Positions 8,092 through 17,587 of a stretch of 64,000 bases of DNA are shown one piece after another (the stretch's first letter is position 1; each line of letters begins with the position of its first letter). A program made the translations under genes and the position numbers. A model generated the notes under the pieces. That model worked only from the letters and a program-made list of their open reading frames with translations, was not told the origin of the DNA and did no database searches. The DNA is from Allobosea vaviloviae (GTDB lineage: Bacteria; Pseudomonadota; Alphaproteobacteria; Rhizobiales; Beijerinckiaceae), in assembly GCF_001298265.1 (NCBI RefSeq), contig NZ_LGSZ01000047.1:62001-126000 (forward strand), written 5' to 3'.

Positions 8092-10292
8092 TGGAGCCCA
8101 TCACCACATCGTCATTCTCGGGTGAAGCAGGGCTTCGACCCGAGAATCTCTCGCAGGATGGAGCGACCTCCCTGCCTGAGATGCTCGGGTCAAGCCCGAG
8201 CATGACGGCGCGGCGACAAGGCTTCCGCACATTGAAGATCGCCGCGGCATCCTGCGCCCTGTTCGTTCTCGCCACAGCGGCCGCCCTCCTCCACTACGCC
8301 GCCACCCTCCCCCCGCTCGACCTCGCCGCCGCGACCGACCGCTCGACCGTCGTGCTCGACCGCGAGGGAAAGCTGCTGCGCCCCTTCCTGACCGCCGATG
8401 GGCGCTGGAAGCTCCCGGTCGGTGTCGATGATGTCGATCCGCGCTACCTCGCCATGCTCAAAGCCTTCGAGGACAAACGCTTCGACAGCCATCCCGGCAT
8501 CGATCCGCTCGGCCTCTTCCGCGCCGCCGGCCAGATTCTGCTGAACGGCCGCATCGTTTCCGGCGGCTCGACGCTGACCATGCAGGTCGCCCGCCTGCTC
8601 GAACCGCGCGAGGAGCGAAGCCTGGCCGCCAAGCTGCGGCAGGCGGTGCGCGCCGTCGAGCTCGAACGCCGCTTCACCAAGCCGCAGATTCTCGGCCTCT
8701 ACCTGACGCTGGCCCCCTTCGGCGGCAATCTCGAAGGTGTGCGCGCCGCGAGCTTCGCCTATTTCGGCAAGGAGCCCAAGCGCCTCTCGACCGCGGAGGC
8801 GGCGCTGCTCGTCGCGCTGCCGCAATCGCCGGAGACGCGCCGGCCAGATCGTTTTGGAGAGTCCGCCCGCAAGGCGCGCGAACGCGTGCTCGCCCGGGTC
8901 GAACAGGCCGGGCTCGCTACGGCCTTCGAGGTCGCAGCCGCACGCGACGAGCCGCTGCCGAGCGCGCGCAAGCCTTTCCCGAACCTCGCACCGCATGTCG
9001 CCGAGCAGGTCGTCGCGGAGGCGCCCGCAACGCGCCGGCATCGCCTCAGCCTCGATGCCCGCCTGCAGGCCGGGCTCGAAAGCCTTGCCCGCGAGCGCAG
9101 CCTGGGTCTCGCGCCCCAGGTCTCGATCGCCATCCTCGCCGTCGACAACGAGACCGGCGAGGTCCGCGCTTCGGTCGGCGGCGTCGACTACTTTGCAGCG
9201 GAGCGCGCCGGCTCACTGGACTTGACCCGCGCCTTGCGCTCGCCAGGCTCGGCGCTCAAGCCCTTCATCTACGCGCTGGCCTTCGACAATGGCATCGCCC
9301 ACCCCGAGACCATGCTGGAGGACCGGCCGGCGCGCTACGGCATCTACGTGCCCGAAAATTTCGACATGACCTTCCAGGGCATGGTCTCGGCGCGCAAGGC
9401 GCTGCAGTTGTCGCTGAACGTCCCGGCGGTGGAACTGCTCTCGGCGCTTGGGCCGCAGCGCTTCCTGTCGCGCCTGCGCGATGCCGGCGTCGCCATCGCC
9501 ATGCCCAGGGAGGGCGGCGCACCGGGGCTGGCGGTCGGGCTCGGCGGACTGGGGATCACGCTGCAGGATCTGACGCGGCTCTATGTCGGGCTGGCGCGTG
9601 GCGGCGAGGTGCCGGAACTGAGGTTGCGGGCCGATGCCGGGGCTTCCCCCGCCCCCCGTCTCGTCGAGCCCGTCGCGGCCTGGTATGTCGCCGATACGCT
9701 GCTCGGCGCGCCGCCCCCGCTCAACGCCATGCCCGGCCGCATCGCCTACAAGACCGGGACCTCCTACGGCTATCGCGATGCCTGGGCCGTCGGCTTCGAC
9801 CGCAAGCATACGATCGGAGTCTGGGTAGGCCGGGCCGATAACGGCGCCGTGCCCGGGCTGGTCGGGCGCACCGTCGCCGCGCCAATCCTGTTCGATGCCT
9901 TCGCCCGCCTCGGGCTCGATCCGCGTGCCTTCCCGCAGCCACCCGACGCCATGGTCGCGACATCGGCGCATCTGCCCCCGCCGCTGCGCCACCTGCGCCA
10001 GGATGTGCCCAAGACCGTGTCCGCGATGGCCACACCGACACTCAAACTGGCCTTCCCGCCCGAAGGGGCCACGATCGATCTCGCCGCCTCAGCTGCGGAG
10101 GGTCAGGTCCAGCTCAACCTCAAGGTCGCGGGCGGCGTCGCGCCCTACACCTGGCTGGTGGATGGGGCACCGGTCCTCGCGCCGACGCGGCGGCGTGAAG
10201 CCGCCTGGCAGCCGCCGGGCAAAGGCTTCATGCGGATCTCGGTGATCGACGGCAGCGGCGCCAGCGAAAGCGTCTCGGTCAGGCTGCAGTGA
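8091..10292 (+). CDS. pbpC: Penicillin-binding protein 1C (bifunctional transglycosylase/transpeptidase)
   Basis: 733 aa if translated from the ATG that overlaps the macroglobulin stop codon; an in-frame ATG at 8202 gives 696 aa and avoids the first 37 residues, which are encoded by a palindromic repeat. A TTG at 8234 just before the membrane anchor is a third option. One transmembrane anchor (near residues 50-70) precedes the glycosyltransferase-51 domain (EDKRFDSHPGIDPLG; GGSTLTMQVARLLEP) and the transpeptidase domain (SxxK in SPGSALKPF, SLN, KTGTSYGYRDAW), ending with a beta-rich C-terminal domain as in PBP1C. Inner membrane, periplasm-facing peptidoglycan synthesis. Its link to the macroglobulin gene is a widely conserved pair. 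Confidence 0.93.
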   Translation: MEPITTSSFSGEAGLRPENLSQDGATSLPEMLGSSPSMTARRQGFRTLKIAAASCALFVLATAAALLHYAATLPPLDLAAATDRSTVVLDREGKLLRPFLTADGRWKLPVGVDDVDPRYLAMLKAFEDKRFDSHPGIDPLGLFRAAGQILLNGRIVSGGSTLTMQVARLLEPREERSLAAKLRQAVRAVELERRFTKPQILGLYLTLAPFGGNLEGVRAASFAYFGKEPKRLSTAEAALLVALPQSPETRRPDRFGESARKARERVLARVEQAGLATAFEVAAARDEPLPSARKPFPNLAPHVAEQVVAEAPATRRHRLSLDARLQAGLESLARERSLGLAPQVSIAILAVDNETGEVRASVGGVDYFAAERAGSLDLTRALRSPGSALKPFIYALAFDNGIAHPETMLEDRPARYGIYVPENFDMTFQGMVSARKALQLSLNVPAVELLSALGPQRFLSRLRDAGVAIAMPREGGAPGLAVGLGGLGITLQDLTRLYVGLARGGEVPELRLRADAGASPAPRLVEPVAAWYVADTLLGAPPPLNAMPGRIAYKTGTSYGYRDAWAVGFDRKHTIGVWVGRADNGAVPGLVGRTVAAPILFDAFARLGLDPRAFPQPPDAMVATSAHLPPPLRHLRQDVPKTVSAMATPTLKLAFPPEGATIDLAASAAEGQVQLNLKVAGGVAPYTWLVDGAPVLAPTRRREAAWQPPGKGFMRISVIDGSGASESVSVRLQ
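8111..8207. repeat. Palindromic repeat element, family A (CTCGGG type)
   Basis: Two hairpins: ATTCTCGGG at 8114-8122 pairs with CCCGAGAAT at 8139-8147, and ATGCTCGGG at 8181-8189 pairs with CCCGAGCAT at 8195-8203. The unit is bounded by GTCAT and ATGAC. It lies at the start of the pbpC reading frame and is open in that frame. Confidence 0.9.
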
Positions 10293-10300
10293 AACTGCGC

Positions 10301-10410
10301 GTCATGCTCGGGCTTGACCCGAGCATCTCGGGACGCGTCCCAACTCGGTCGATGCAGCCGGCGTGGTCCGAGATTCTCGGGTCTGCGCTTCGCTTCGCCC
10401 GAGAATGACG
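10301..10410. repeat. Palindromic repeat element, family A, between convergent genes
   Basis: Same GTCATGCTCGGG / CCCGAGCATC and GATTCTCGGG / CCCGAGAATGAC architecture as the copy at 8111-8207, arranged in the opposite order. It fills the space between the ends of pbpC and the RND pump gene, so its hairpins may also stop transcription from both sides; there is no T-tract, so that is inference. Confidence 0.9.
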
Positions 10411-10418
10411 CCGAGCGC

Positions 10419-13400
10419 TTACTCCGCCGGCTGCGGATGCGCCGCGTGATCACTGCCATGCACCGCATGTCCATGCACCAAGCGCTTCTTGCTGGCGAGA
10501 TAGGAGTAGGCGACCGGCACCACGTAGAGGGTCAGCAGCGTCCCGAAGCTCATGCCGCCGACGATGACCCAGCCGATCTGCGAGCGGCTTTCGGCGCCCG
10601 CACCATGGGCGAGCGCCAGCGGCACGGCGCCGAGCACCATCGCGCCCGTCGTCATCAGGATCGGCCGCAGGCGAAGCTCAGCCGCCTCGACCAGCGCATC
10701 GATCATCTCCTTGCCCTCTTCCCGGAGCTGGTTGGTGAACTCCAGGATCAGGATGCCGTGCTTGGTAATCAAGCCGACCAGCGTGATCAGACCGATCTGG
10801 CTGTAGACGTTCATCGTGCCGCCGGTGAAGTACAGCGCTGCCAGCGCGCCCGTCAGCGAGAGCGGCACCGAGACCATGATCACGACCGGATCGATGAAGC
10901 TTTCGAACTGCGCCGCCAGCACCAGGTAGATGAAGCCCAGCGCCAGCAGGAACACGATCGCGATCGAGGCGCCCGACTGCTTGAACTCGCGGCTCTGGCC
11001 GGAATAGTCGATCTGCACCGCTTTCGGCAGCACCTTGGCCGCAGCCTGATCGAGCACCGCCAGTGCGTCGCCGAGCGAATAGCCCGCCCCCGGGACGGCC
11101 GTAATCGTCGCGGAACGGAGCTGGTTGAAGCGGATCAGCTCCTTGGGCGCCACGGTTTCCTCGATCTGGACCACGCTTGAGAGCTGCACGATCGCGCCGC
11201 TGCGCCCCATCAGATAGATCGACTGCAAGGCCTGCGGCGTATTGCGATCCTCTCCGCCGACCTGGATGACGACGTCATACTGTTCGCCGTTCATGTTGAA
11301 GCGCGTGACCTGCCGGCCACCGAGCAGCGTCTCCATGGTCCGACCGATCACATCGACACCGACGCCGAGATCGGCGGCGCGCTGCCGATCGATAGAGACT
11401 TTGATCTGCGGCTTGTCGAGGATCAGGTTCGACTCGACATTGGTCAACACGGGCGAACCGGCGACCTCCGCCAGCACCGCGTCGACATAGTCCTTGATCT
11501 GCGCATAGGGCTCCGACGAGCGCAGCACGAACTCGACAGGCTTGCTGTTGGCGCCGCCCTGCCCGAGCGAGGGCGGGTTGGTGGCGAACATCCGGATGCC
11601 CGGGATCTGCGACAGGTTGCGGTTGATGTCGGTCACCATCGCCTGCTGCTTGGTGTCACGCTCCTCCCACGGCTTCAGCCGCGCGAAGGCGATGGCGCGC
11701 GTCACGTCCGGAAAGCCGACGATGACGAGATTGGTCTGGACATCCGGGTATTTCTTGAAGAATTCCTCGGCCCGCCGCGCATATTCGGAGGTGAAACCCA
11801 TGGTCGCCCCTTCCGGCGCGACGCCGATGACCGTGAAGCTGCCGCGATCCTCGACTGGCGCCAGTTCCGAGCGCAGGCTCGTGAAGAAGTAGTAGCTCCC
11901 GCCGGCAACGCAGACCGCCAGGAGAACGATCAGCGGACGGACGGCCAGCGCCCCTCGCAGCGAGGCCCGATAGCCGCGCGACAGCGCGTTGAAGCCGCTC
12001 TCGAAGAGATTGTAGACCCAGCCATGGGAGCTCTCGTGCTTGAGCAGCTTGGCGCACATCATCGGTGTCAGGGTGAGCGCGACGAAGCCCGAGACCAGCA
12101 CCGCGCCGGCGAGCGTCAGCGCGAACTCGATGAAGAGCTTGCCGGTGCGGCCGGTCGAGAAGGCCATAGGCGCATAGACCGCGACCAGCGTCAGCGTCAT
12201 CGCAATGACGGCGAAGGCGATCTCGTTGATGCCCTTGATCGCCGCTGCGTTGGCCTCCATTCCGTCCTCGATATGACGGTGGACATTCTCGAGAACGACG
12301 ATGGCATCGTCGACGACGAGGCCGATCGCCAGCACCATGGAGAGCAGCGTCAGCGTATTGACGGTGAAGCCCAGCGCATACATCAGCGCGAACGAACCGA
12401 CGAGCGAAACTGGAATCGTGACCAGCGGGATCAGCGTCGCGCGCACCGAGCGCAGGAAGATGAAGATGATCAGGACGACCAGCCCCACGGCTTCGAGGAT
12501 CGTGCTGTAGACCGCCTGGATCGAGCGGTCGATGAAGACGGAGCTGTCGTAGGAGGTCGCGATTGTCATGCCATCGGGCAGGTCCTCGATGATGTCGGGC
12601 AGTGCCGCGCGGATGCCGTTCGACACGTCGAGCGGGTTGGCTGTCGCCTGCTTGACGATACCGATCGTGACCGAGGGGTTGCCCGAGAACCAGGCGGCAT
12701 TGCGCTCCGCCAGCGCACCGAGTTCGACTTTGGCAATGTCGCGCAGCTTGACGGGAAAGCCGGTAACATCCTTGACGACGATCTGCTGGAACTGCTCCGG
12801 CCTCGTCAGCCCGGTTTGCGAGAGGACCGTAAATTCGCGGTTGTTGCTCTCGATGCGGCCGGATGGAATCTCGACGTTCTGGGCGCGAACCGCCGCCTCG
12901 ATCTCTTGAACCGTGATGTTGTAGGCCGACATGCGGGCGCGATCGAGCCAGATCCGCATCGCGTAGCGCCGCTCGCCACGGATCTGCACCTCGGCGACGC
13001 CGGTGATGTTCTGCACGCGGTCTGTGATGAAGCGGTCGGCGAAATCGGTCAGTTCAAGCGGGTTGTGGCGCTTGCTGATCAGCGAGAGGAACAGGATCGG
13101 CTGCGCGTCCGCCTCGACCTTGGCGATGATCGGCTCTTCGATCTCCGTCGGCATGCGGCCGCGTACACGGCTGACCCGGTCGCGCACGTCGGACGCCGCG
13201 ACATCGGGATCGACATCCGGCCGGAAGCGGACGGAGATGAAGCTGCGTTCCTGGCGGCTGGTCGACGAAATGATCTCGATGCCTTCGATGCCGGCGATCG
13301 AATTCTCGAGGACCTGGGTGACCTGGGTCTCGATGATCTCCGCGCTGGCGCCGGTATAGTCCGTCCGCACCGAGACGATCGGCTCGTCGATATTCGGGTA

Positions 13401-13508
13401 TTCGCGCACCGTCAGCCGCGTATACGACACCGCGCCGATCAGCAGGACGAGCAGGCTCAGCACCGTCGACAGGACGGGTCGGCGAACGAAGAGCTCGAAC
13501 AGGCTCAT
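10419..13508 (-). CDS. RND-family multidrug efflux inner-membrane transporter
   Basis: 1029 aa, full length for the HAE1/MexB-AcrB family. It starts MSLFELFVRRPVLSTVL as is typical. The proton-relay pair is present in transmembrane helix 4 (GLVVDDAIVVLENV, Asp near residues 398-399), and the helix-10 Lys lies in GLITKHGILILE (near residue 915). It works with the membrane fusion protein encoded just upstream (ATGA overlap at 13505-13508) and an outer-membrane factor that is not in the window. Substrate unknown. Expression is probably controlled by the divergent TetR gene. Confidence 0.95.
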   Translation of the reverse strand: MSLFELFVRRPVLSTVLSLLVLLIGAVSYTRLTVREYPNIDEPIVSVRTDYTGASAEIIETQVTQVLENSIAGIEGIEIISSTSRQERSFISVRFRPDVDPDVAASDVRDRVSRVRGRMPTEIEEPIIAKVEADAQPILFLSLISKRHNPLELTDFADRFITDRVQNITGVAEVQIRGERRYAMRIWLDRARMSAYNITVQEIEAAVRAQNVEIPSGRIESNNREFTVLSQTGLTRPEQFQQIVVKDVTGFPVKLRDIAKVELGALAERNAAWFSGNPSVTIGIVKQATANPLDVSNGIRAALPDIIEDLPDGMTIATSYDSSVFIDRSIQAVYSTILEAVGLVVLIIFIFLRSVRATLIPLVTIPVSLVGSFALMYALGFTVNTLTLLSMVLAIGLVVDDAIVVLENVHRHIEDGMEANAAAIKGINEIAFAVIAMTLTLVAVYAPMAFSTGRTGKLFIEFALTLAGAVLVSGFVALTLTPMMCAKLLKHESSHGWVYNLFESGFNALSRGYRASLRGALAVRPLIVLLAVCVAGGSYYFFTSLRSELAPVEDRGSFTVIGVAPEGATMGFTSEYARRAEEFFKKYPDVQTNLVIVGFPDVTRAIAFARLKPWEERDTKQQAMVTDINRNLSQIPGIRMFATNPPSLGQGGANSKPVEFVLRSSEPYAQIKDYVDAVLAEVAGSPVLTNVESNLILDKPQIKVSIDRQRAADLGVGVDVIGRTMETLLGGRQVTRFNMNGEQYDVVIQVGGEDRNTPQALQSIYLMGRSGAIVQLSSVVQIEETVAPKELIRFNQLRSATITAVPGAGYSLGDALAVLDQAAAKVLPKAVQIDYSGQSREFKQSGASIAIVFLLALGFIYLVLAAQFESFIDPVVIMVSVPLSLTGALAALYFTGGTMNVYSQIGLITLVGLITKHGILILEFTNQLREEGKEMIDALVEAAELRLRPILMTTGAMVLGAVPLALAHGAGAESRSQIGWVIVGGMSFGTLLTLYVVPVAYSYLASKKRLVHGHAVHGSDHAAHPQPAE

Positions 13509-14620
13509 TGTTGGGCGCTCGATGCCGAGCCCGGCAGGGCGCTCGTCTGCACGGGCGGCTGGGCGTTCTTGATCGAGACGGTCGAGCCTTCACGCAGGCG
13601 CATCTGGCCGGAACTGACCACCATCATCTGCGGCGTCAGCCCTTTGACGATCTCGACCTTCCCCGGCAGGCGCTTGCCGAGCACGACGGCAACCCGCTTC
13701 GCCTTGCCGTTCTCGACGACGTAGACGATCTTGCCGACGCCATCGGGAACGACGGCCGATTCAGGGATCAGCATCGCATTCTCGCGGCGGTCGACCACGA
13801 TGGTCACGCGGGCGAAGAGACCCGGCTTCAACACCAGGTCGGCATTGGGCACCGTTGCGCGCAGCTTGATCGCGCGGCCGTTGACATCGACCACCGGATC
13901 GACGGCAAAGATCTTGCCCTGGAAATCCTGGCCCGGAACCGCGTCCACCTTGAGGCTGATCGACTGGCCGAGCTTCACCTGGGACAGGAAGATTTCCGGC
14001 ACGCGGAAATCGACCTTGATCGGATCGATATTGGTCAGCGTGATCAGTTGCTTGCCGACCGCGACATAGTCGCCGACGCTGACCGAGCGCAGCCCGACGA
14101 CACCACTGAACGGCGCCATCAGCGCCGATTGGGCGAGCTTGGCCTGGGACAACTGGACACGCGCCTCGGCGGAAGCGAGCTTGGCGGTCGCCTCGTCATA
14201 GGCAACCTGGGTGCCGACGCCGCGCTGGTTGAGCGAACGGTTGCGCTCGAAGGTATCCTTCGCCAGGCCGAGATCGGCCTGCAATTGCTTCAGCTCGGCA
14301 TCGAGGATCGCGGTGTCGAGCTTGACGAGGGATTGACCCTTCTCGACGCGCTCGCCTTCCTTGAAACCCAACGCGATGACGCGGCCGGCGATCTCGGGAG
14401 CGATCACGACGGACTCATCGGCGGCCAGGGTGCCGAGTGCCTCGACCTCCTCGTTGACGGTTGCCCGCTCGATTTTGGCAACCTCCACAGGCACGCTGGA
14501 AGCGCGCGCGGGGGCAGCAGCCGTCTGAGCCGCCGGAGTTCCAGCCTTGAAATGGCGATAGCCGTAATAACCACCGCCCGCCAAGCCGATGATCAGGAGC
14601 AGATAGACAAACCGCTTCAT
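13505..14620 (-). CDS. RND efflux membrane fusion (HlyD-like adaptor) protein
   Basis: 371 aa from the ATG at 14620; a longer reading to 14704 adds 28 residues with no sign of coding and would cross the TetR operator. It begins with a membrane anchor (MKRFVYLLLIIGLAGGGYYGY), then the lipoyl-like and hairpin regions (EEVEALGTLAADESVVIAPE; coiled stretch near residues 105-165), then beta-barrel domains. It links the inner-membrane pump to an outer-membrane channel. First gene of a two-gene operon, divergent from tetR. Confidence 0.93.
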   Translation of the reverse strand: MKRFVYLLLIIGLAGGGYYGYRHFKAGTPAAQTAAAPARASSVPVEVAKIERATVNEEVEALGTLAADESVVIAPEIAGRVIALGFKEGERVEKGQSLVKLDTAILDAELKQLQADLGLAKDTFERNRSLNQRGVGTQVAYDEATAKLASAEARVQLSQAKLAQSALMAPFSGVVGLRSVSVGDYVAVGKQLITLTNIDPIKVDFRVPEIFLSQVKLGQSISLKVDAVPGQDFQGKIFAVDPVVDVNGRAIKLRATVPNADLVLKPGLFARVTIVVDRRENAMLIPESAVVPDGVGKIVYVVENGKAKRVAVVLGKRLPGKVEIVKGLTPQMMVVSSGQMRLREGSTVSIKNAQPPVQTSALPGSASSAQQ

Positions 14621-14655
14621 AGAACTGGACGCTCCGGAGTTGCTTGGTATCTTAG

Positions 14656-14670
14656 ACTGGACGGTCCAGT
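14656..14670. promoter_or_regulatory. Perfect 15-bp palindromic operator between efflux operon and tetR
   Basis: ACTGGACGGTCCAGT: two 7-base arms around a central G. It lies 16 bases before the tetR start and 36 bases before the adaptor start, the expected place for a TetR dimer to repress both divergent promoters. Confidence 0.85.
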
Positions 14671-14685
14671 TTGATAAGGGGCTCG

Positions 14686-15387
14686 ATGGGCGACAACATG
14701 GCACTCACGGCCGCGGAAAGAAAATCCGCGACATCGGTGACGGATGCAAGACGCTTGCCGTCCGACAAGGTGCGTCCGAGCAAGCATAGCGCGATCACCA
14801 AGGCCGCCTCGGAAATGTTTCTGGCGGACGGCTTCGAACGGGTCAGTCTCGACCAGATCGCCCAGCGCGCCAGCGTCTCCAAGCAGACCATCTACAGCCA
14901 TTTCTCAGACAAGGAAGGGTTGTTCCGGGCGATCTGCACGGAGCTCACTGAAAGACTGACGATTCCGCTGCGTAAATCCGCAGCGGAAGGCGATCTTCGC
15001 AGCACGCTGACCCGGCTGGGAGAGGATACGCTAGCGATGATGCTGCACCCGGCCTCTCTCGACCTGCACCGGCTCGTCATGAGCGCCGCCGCGCGCTTTC
15101 CGGATCTGGGCCGTGTCGCCTATGAGGCGGGGGCCATGCGGATGATTCATGACCTGTCCACGCTCTTGATGCAGCGTTCACAAATCGGTGATAGCCTGGC
15201 AACCCCCCTGAGCGAGGACAAGGCCCGTATTCTCGCCGAGCAGTTCATCGGCATGTTGCGCGGTTTTCACCAGGTGCGCGGCCTGCTGAGCATCGAGCCG
15301 GCAACCGCGGCCGGCCGCAGCGCCTATGTCGAGGCCTGCGTCGACCTGCTTCTGCGCGGCGCCGGAACCCAGCACACGCCTGCCTGA
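14686..15387 (+). CDS. TetR/AcrR-family transcriptional regulator of the efflux operon
   Basis: 233 aa from the ATG at 14686, which has AAGGGG seven bases upstream. The N-terminal helix-turn-helix is clear (ITKAASEMF, FERVSLDQIAQRA, VSKQTIYSHF, about residues 40-80), preceded by an unusually long hydrophilic arm of about 35 residues. The C-terminal half is the helical ligand and dimer domain typical of AcrR-like regulators. It is divergent from the RND genes and a perfect palindrome lies between them, so it most likely represses the pump and itself. Confidence 0.92.
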   Translation: MGDNMALTAAERKSATSVTDARRLPSDKVRPSKHSAITKAASEMFLADGFERVSLDQIAQRASVSKQTIYSHFSDKEGLFRAICTELTERLTIPLRKSAAEGDLRSTLTRLGEDTLAMMLHPASLDLHRLVMSAAARFPDLGRVAYEAGAMRMIHDLSTLLMQRSQIGDSLATPLSEDKARILAEQFIGMLRGFHQVRGLLSIEPATAAGRSAYVEACVDLLLRGAGTQHTPA

Positions 15388-15442
15388 CCAATCGCTGGCC
15401 GGGACACGGCCATCAGCGACCGGCCCGCCCCTCAGGGATGAC

Positions 15443-15460
15443 CTGTCACGGGCCTGTCAT
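15443..15460 (+). promoter_or_regulatory. Pho box (PhoB site) upstream of phnC
   Basis: CTGTCACGGGCCTGTCAT holds two heptamers, CTGTCAC and CTGTCAT, whose starts are 11 bp apart, matching the alphaproteobacterial Pho box. It ends 32 bases before the phnC start. This predicts induction of the phosphonate transporter under phosphate starvation. Confidence 0.88.
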
Positions 15461-15492
15461 CTGCGCTGGCTAGCTCTCTCGCATCAGGAAGC

Positions 15493-16377
15493 ATGAACCC
15501 GACGGCAGCCGCTGCCTCGGGCCAAATTCATGCTCGTGCCGCAACCGAGAAAGCCGTCATGCTGCGCATCGAAGGCCTGACCAAGCGCTTCGGCGGAAAC
15601 GCCGCCGTCGACAATGTCACGCTCTCCATTCCCAAGGGCGAGATGGTCGGCATCATCGGCCGGTCCGGAGCCGGCAAATCAACCTTGCTGCGCATGCTCA
15701 ACCGCCTTGCCGATCCCAGCGAAGGCCGCATCATCTCCGGCGAGCGCGACGTCACGGCACTCAAGGGCGCGGCGCTGCGGGGCTGGCGTCGCGACACGGC
15801 GATGATCTTCCAGCAGTTCAACCTTGTCGGCCGCCTCGACGTTCTCACCAATGTCCTGCTCGGTCGGCTGAACCATCGTTCCACAGCACTGACGCTGGTC
15901 AAGAGCTTTTCCCGAGACGACAAGATCCGCGCCATCGCCGCCCTCGAGCGGCTCGACATGGGCCATCTGTTGGCGCAACGGGCCGAGACGCTCTCGGGCG
16001 GGCAGCAGCAGCGCGTCGCGATCGCCCGCGCCCTGGTGCAGGAGCCGCAGATCATCCTCGCCGACGAGCCGATCGCCTCGCTCGACCCGCGCAACACGCA
16101 GGTCGTGATGGATGCCCTGTTCCGGATCAATCGCGAGGACGGGATCACGGTCGTCTCGAACCTGCATCACCTCGATATCGCATCGAAATACTGCGACCGC
16201 CTGATCGGCATGGCCGGCGGCAAGGTCGTCTTCGACGGCCCGCCCCACCAGCTCACCAGCGAAATCGCGGCCAAGCTCTACGGCATCGAAGCCAAGGATG
16301 CCGGCGCCGAGGCGCTCGACCAGCTCGACGCCATCGCCAGCGAGGAAGCCCAGCGCGCCAAGCAGAACGTCGCCTGA
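15493..16377 (+). CDS. phnC: Phosphonate ABC transporter ATP-binding protein
   Basis: 294 aa. Walker [10 protein letters not shown] lies at residues 56-64, the signature LSGGQQQR near 165, and Walker B IILADEP follows. The middle region ([21 protein letters not shown]) is characteristic of PhnC. The start at 15493 has AGGAAG very close upstream; an in-frame ATG at 15559 ([11 protein letters not shown]) is an equally good start and matches the length of most homologues. First gene of phnC-phnD-phnE-phnE2, behind the Pho box. Cytoplasmic face of the inner membrane; powers phosphonate import. Confidence 0.95.
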   Translation: MNPTAAAASGQIHARAATEKAVMLRIEGLTKRFGGNAAVDNVTLSIPKGEMVGIIGRSGAGKSTLLRMLNRLADPSEGRIISGERDVTALKGAALRGWRRDTAMIFQQFNLVGRLDVLTNVLLGRLNHRSTALTLVKSFSRDDKIRAIAALERLDMGHLLAQRAETLSGGQQQRVAIARALVQEPQIILADEPIASLDPRNTQVVMDALFRINREDGITVVSNLHHLDIASKYCDRLIGMAGGKVVFDGPPHQLTSEIAAKLYGIEAKDAGAEALDQLDAIASEEAQRAKQNVA

Positions 16378-16455
16378 AGCCAGCCCGGCTCGCCGGGGCA
16401 TTCGACACCACCCAGACCTTCCAAACGAAGACCATTGCAACACCAGGAGCATACC

Positions 16456-17373
16456 ATGCTGACCCGTCGTCATACCCTGACGCTTGCCACCGCGGCCCTC
16501 GCCGCCTCGCTCGCGGCCCCCGCTTTCGCGCAGGACTGGAAGGCGAAGTACCCCGAAATCGTGTTCGGTATCGTGCCCGCCGAGAACGCCTCGGGCGTGG
16601 TCGAACGCTACACCCCCTTCGTCAACTACCTGTCGAAGGAACTCGGCACCAAGGTCACACTGCGCGTTGCCAACGACTACGCCGCCGTGATCGAGGGCCA
16701 GCGCGCCGGCAACATCCATGTCGGCATGTACGGACCCTCCTCATTCGCCCGCGCGCTGATGACCGGCGCCAAGATCGACGCCTTCGCGATCGAGACCAAC
16801 CTTGACGGCACCAAGGGCTATTACTCGGTCTTCTACGTAAAGAAGGACTCGCCCTATCAGAAGATCGAAGACCTGAAGGGCAAGAACCTCGGCCTCGTCG
16901 ATCCGAACTCGACCTCGGGCAACAACGTCCCGCGCTTCGCGCTCGACGGCATGAAGATCGAGCCCGAGACCTATTTCAGCAAGGTCGTCTACACCGGCAG
17001 CCACGAGAACGCCATCATCGCGCTCGGCCAGGGCACCGTCGACGTCGCCGCCAACTGGTGGAATGACGAGCAGGAATCCAACCTTCTGCGCATGGGCCGC
17101 AAGAACATGGTGAAGCCGGAAGATTTCCGGATCATCTACAAGTCCGAGCAGATCGTGAACTCGCCGATGGCCTATCTCTCCGACATGCCGACCGATCTCA
17201 AGGCCAAGATCCGCGACAGCGTCCTGAACCTCGCCACCAAGGACAAGGTCGCCTTCGACAAGATCTATGAAGGCAAGCAGGGCCCGCTCGTTGCCGTCGA
17301 CAACAAGGCCTACGACCCGATCATCGAACTGAACAAGTTCGTCGACGCGCTCCGCAAGAAGAAGTCGTCGTAA
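16456..17373 (+). CDS. phnD: Phosphonate ABC transporter substrate-binding protein
   Basis: 305 aa from the ATG at 16456, which follows AGGAG by six bases; a TTG further up is not needed. The leader MLTRRHTLTLATAALAAS and APAFAQ make an export signal with a twin-Arg look. The mature protein has the PhnD phrases VFGIVPAENASGVVERYTPFVNYLSKELG and NSTSGNNVP. It captures phosphonates in the periplasm and delivers them to PhnE. It is separated from phnE by 214 bases filled by a repeat element. Confidence 0.95.
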   Translation: MLTRRHTLTLATAALAASLAAPAFAQDWKAKYPEIVFGIVPAENASGVVERYTPFVNYLSKELGTKVTLRVANDYAAVIEGQRAGNIHVGMYGPSSFARALMTGAKIDAFAIETNLDGTKGYYSVFYVKKDSPYQKIEDLKGKNLGLVDPNSTSGNNVPRFALDGMKIEPETYFSKVVYTGSHENAIIALGQGTVDVAANWWNDEQESNLLRMGRKNMVKPEDFRIIYKSEQIVNSPMAYLSDMPTDLKAKIRDSVLNLATKDKVAFDKIYEGKQGPLVAVDNKAYDPIIELNKFVDALRKKKSS

Positions 17374-17400
17374 GCTCTCCCCTCGCTTGACGGACGCCGC

Positions 17401-17560
17401 GCGGGGAACCCCTCTCCTGTAAGGAGAGGGGCAGGGGTGAGGTGTAGGCCCCTGGACCAGCAAGGCGAAAACCCAACGGCGGCTGCGGTCAGGTCACAGC
17501 CACGGTGTCCAACGGCCGCCCCCTCACCCTGCCCTCTCCCTACGGGAGAGGGTTCCCCGC
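17401..17560. repeat. Long inverted repeat, family C, between phnD and phnE
   Basis: The outer arms GCGGGGAACCCCTCTCC (17401 on) and GGGAGAGGGTTCCCCGC (to 17560) pair; the inner parts contain GGCAGGGGTGAGG and CCCTCACCCTGCC, which pair again. Each half also folds locally (CCCTCTCC-TGTAA-GGAGAGGG). Inside an operon, such a structure could protect the upstream phnCD message or reduce read-through into phnE. Confidence 0.85.
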
Positions 17561-17587
17561 GCCCCATCGGCAACGGAAGCGCCCTTC

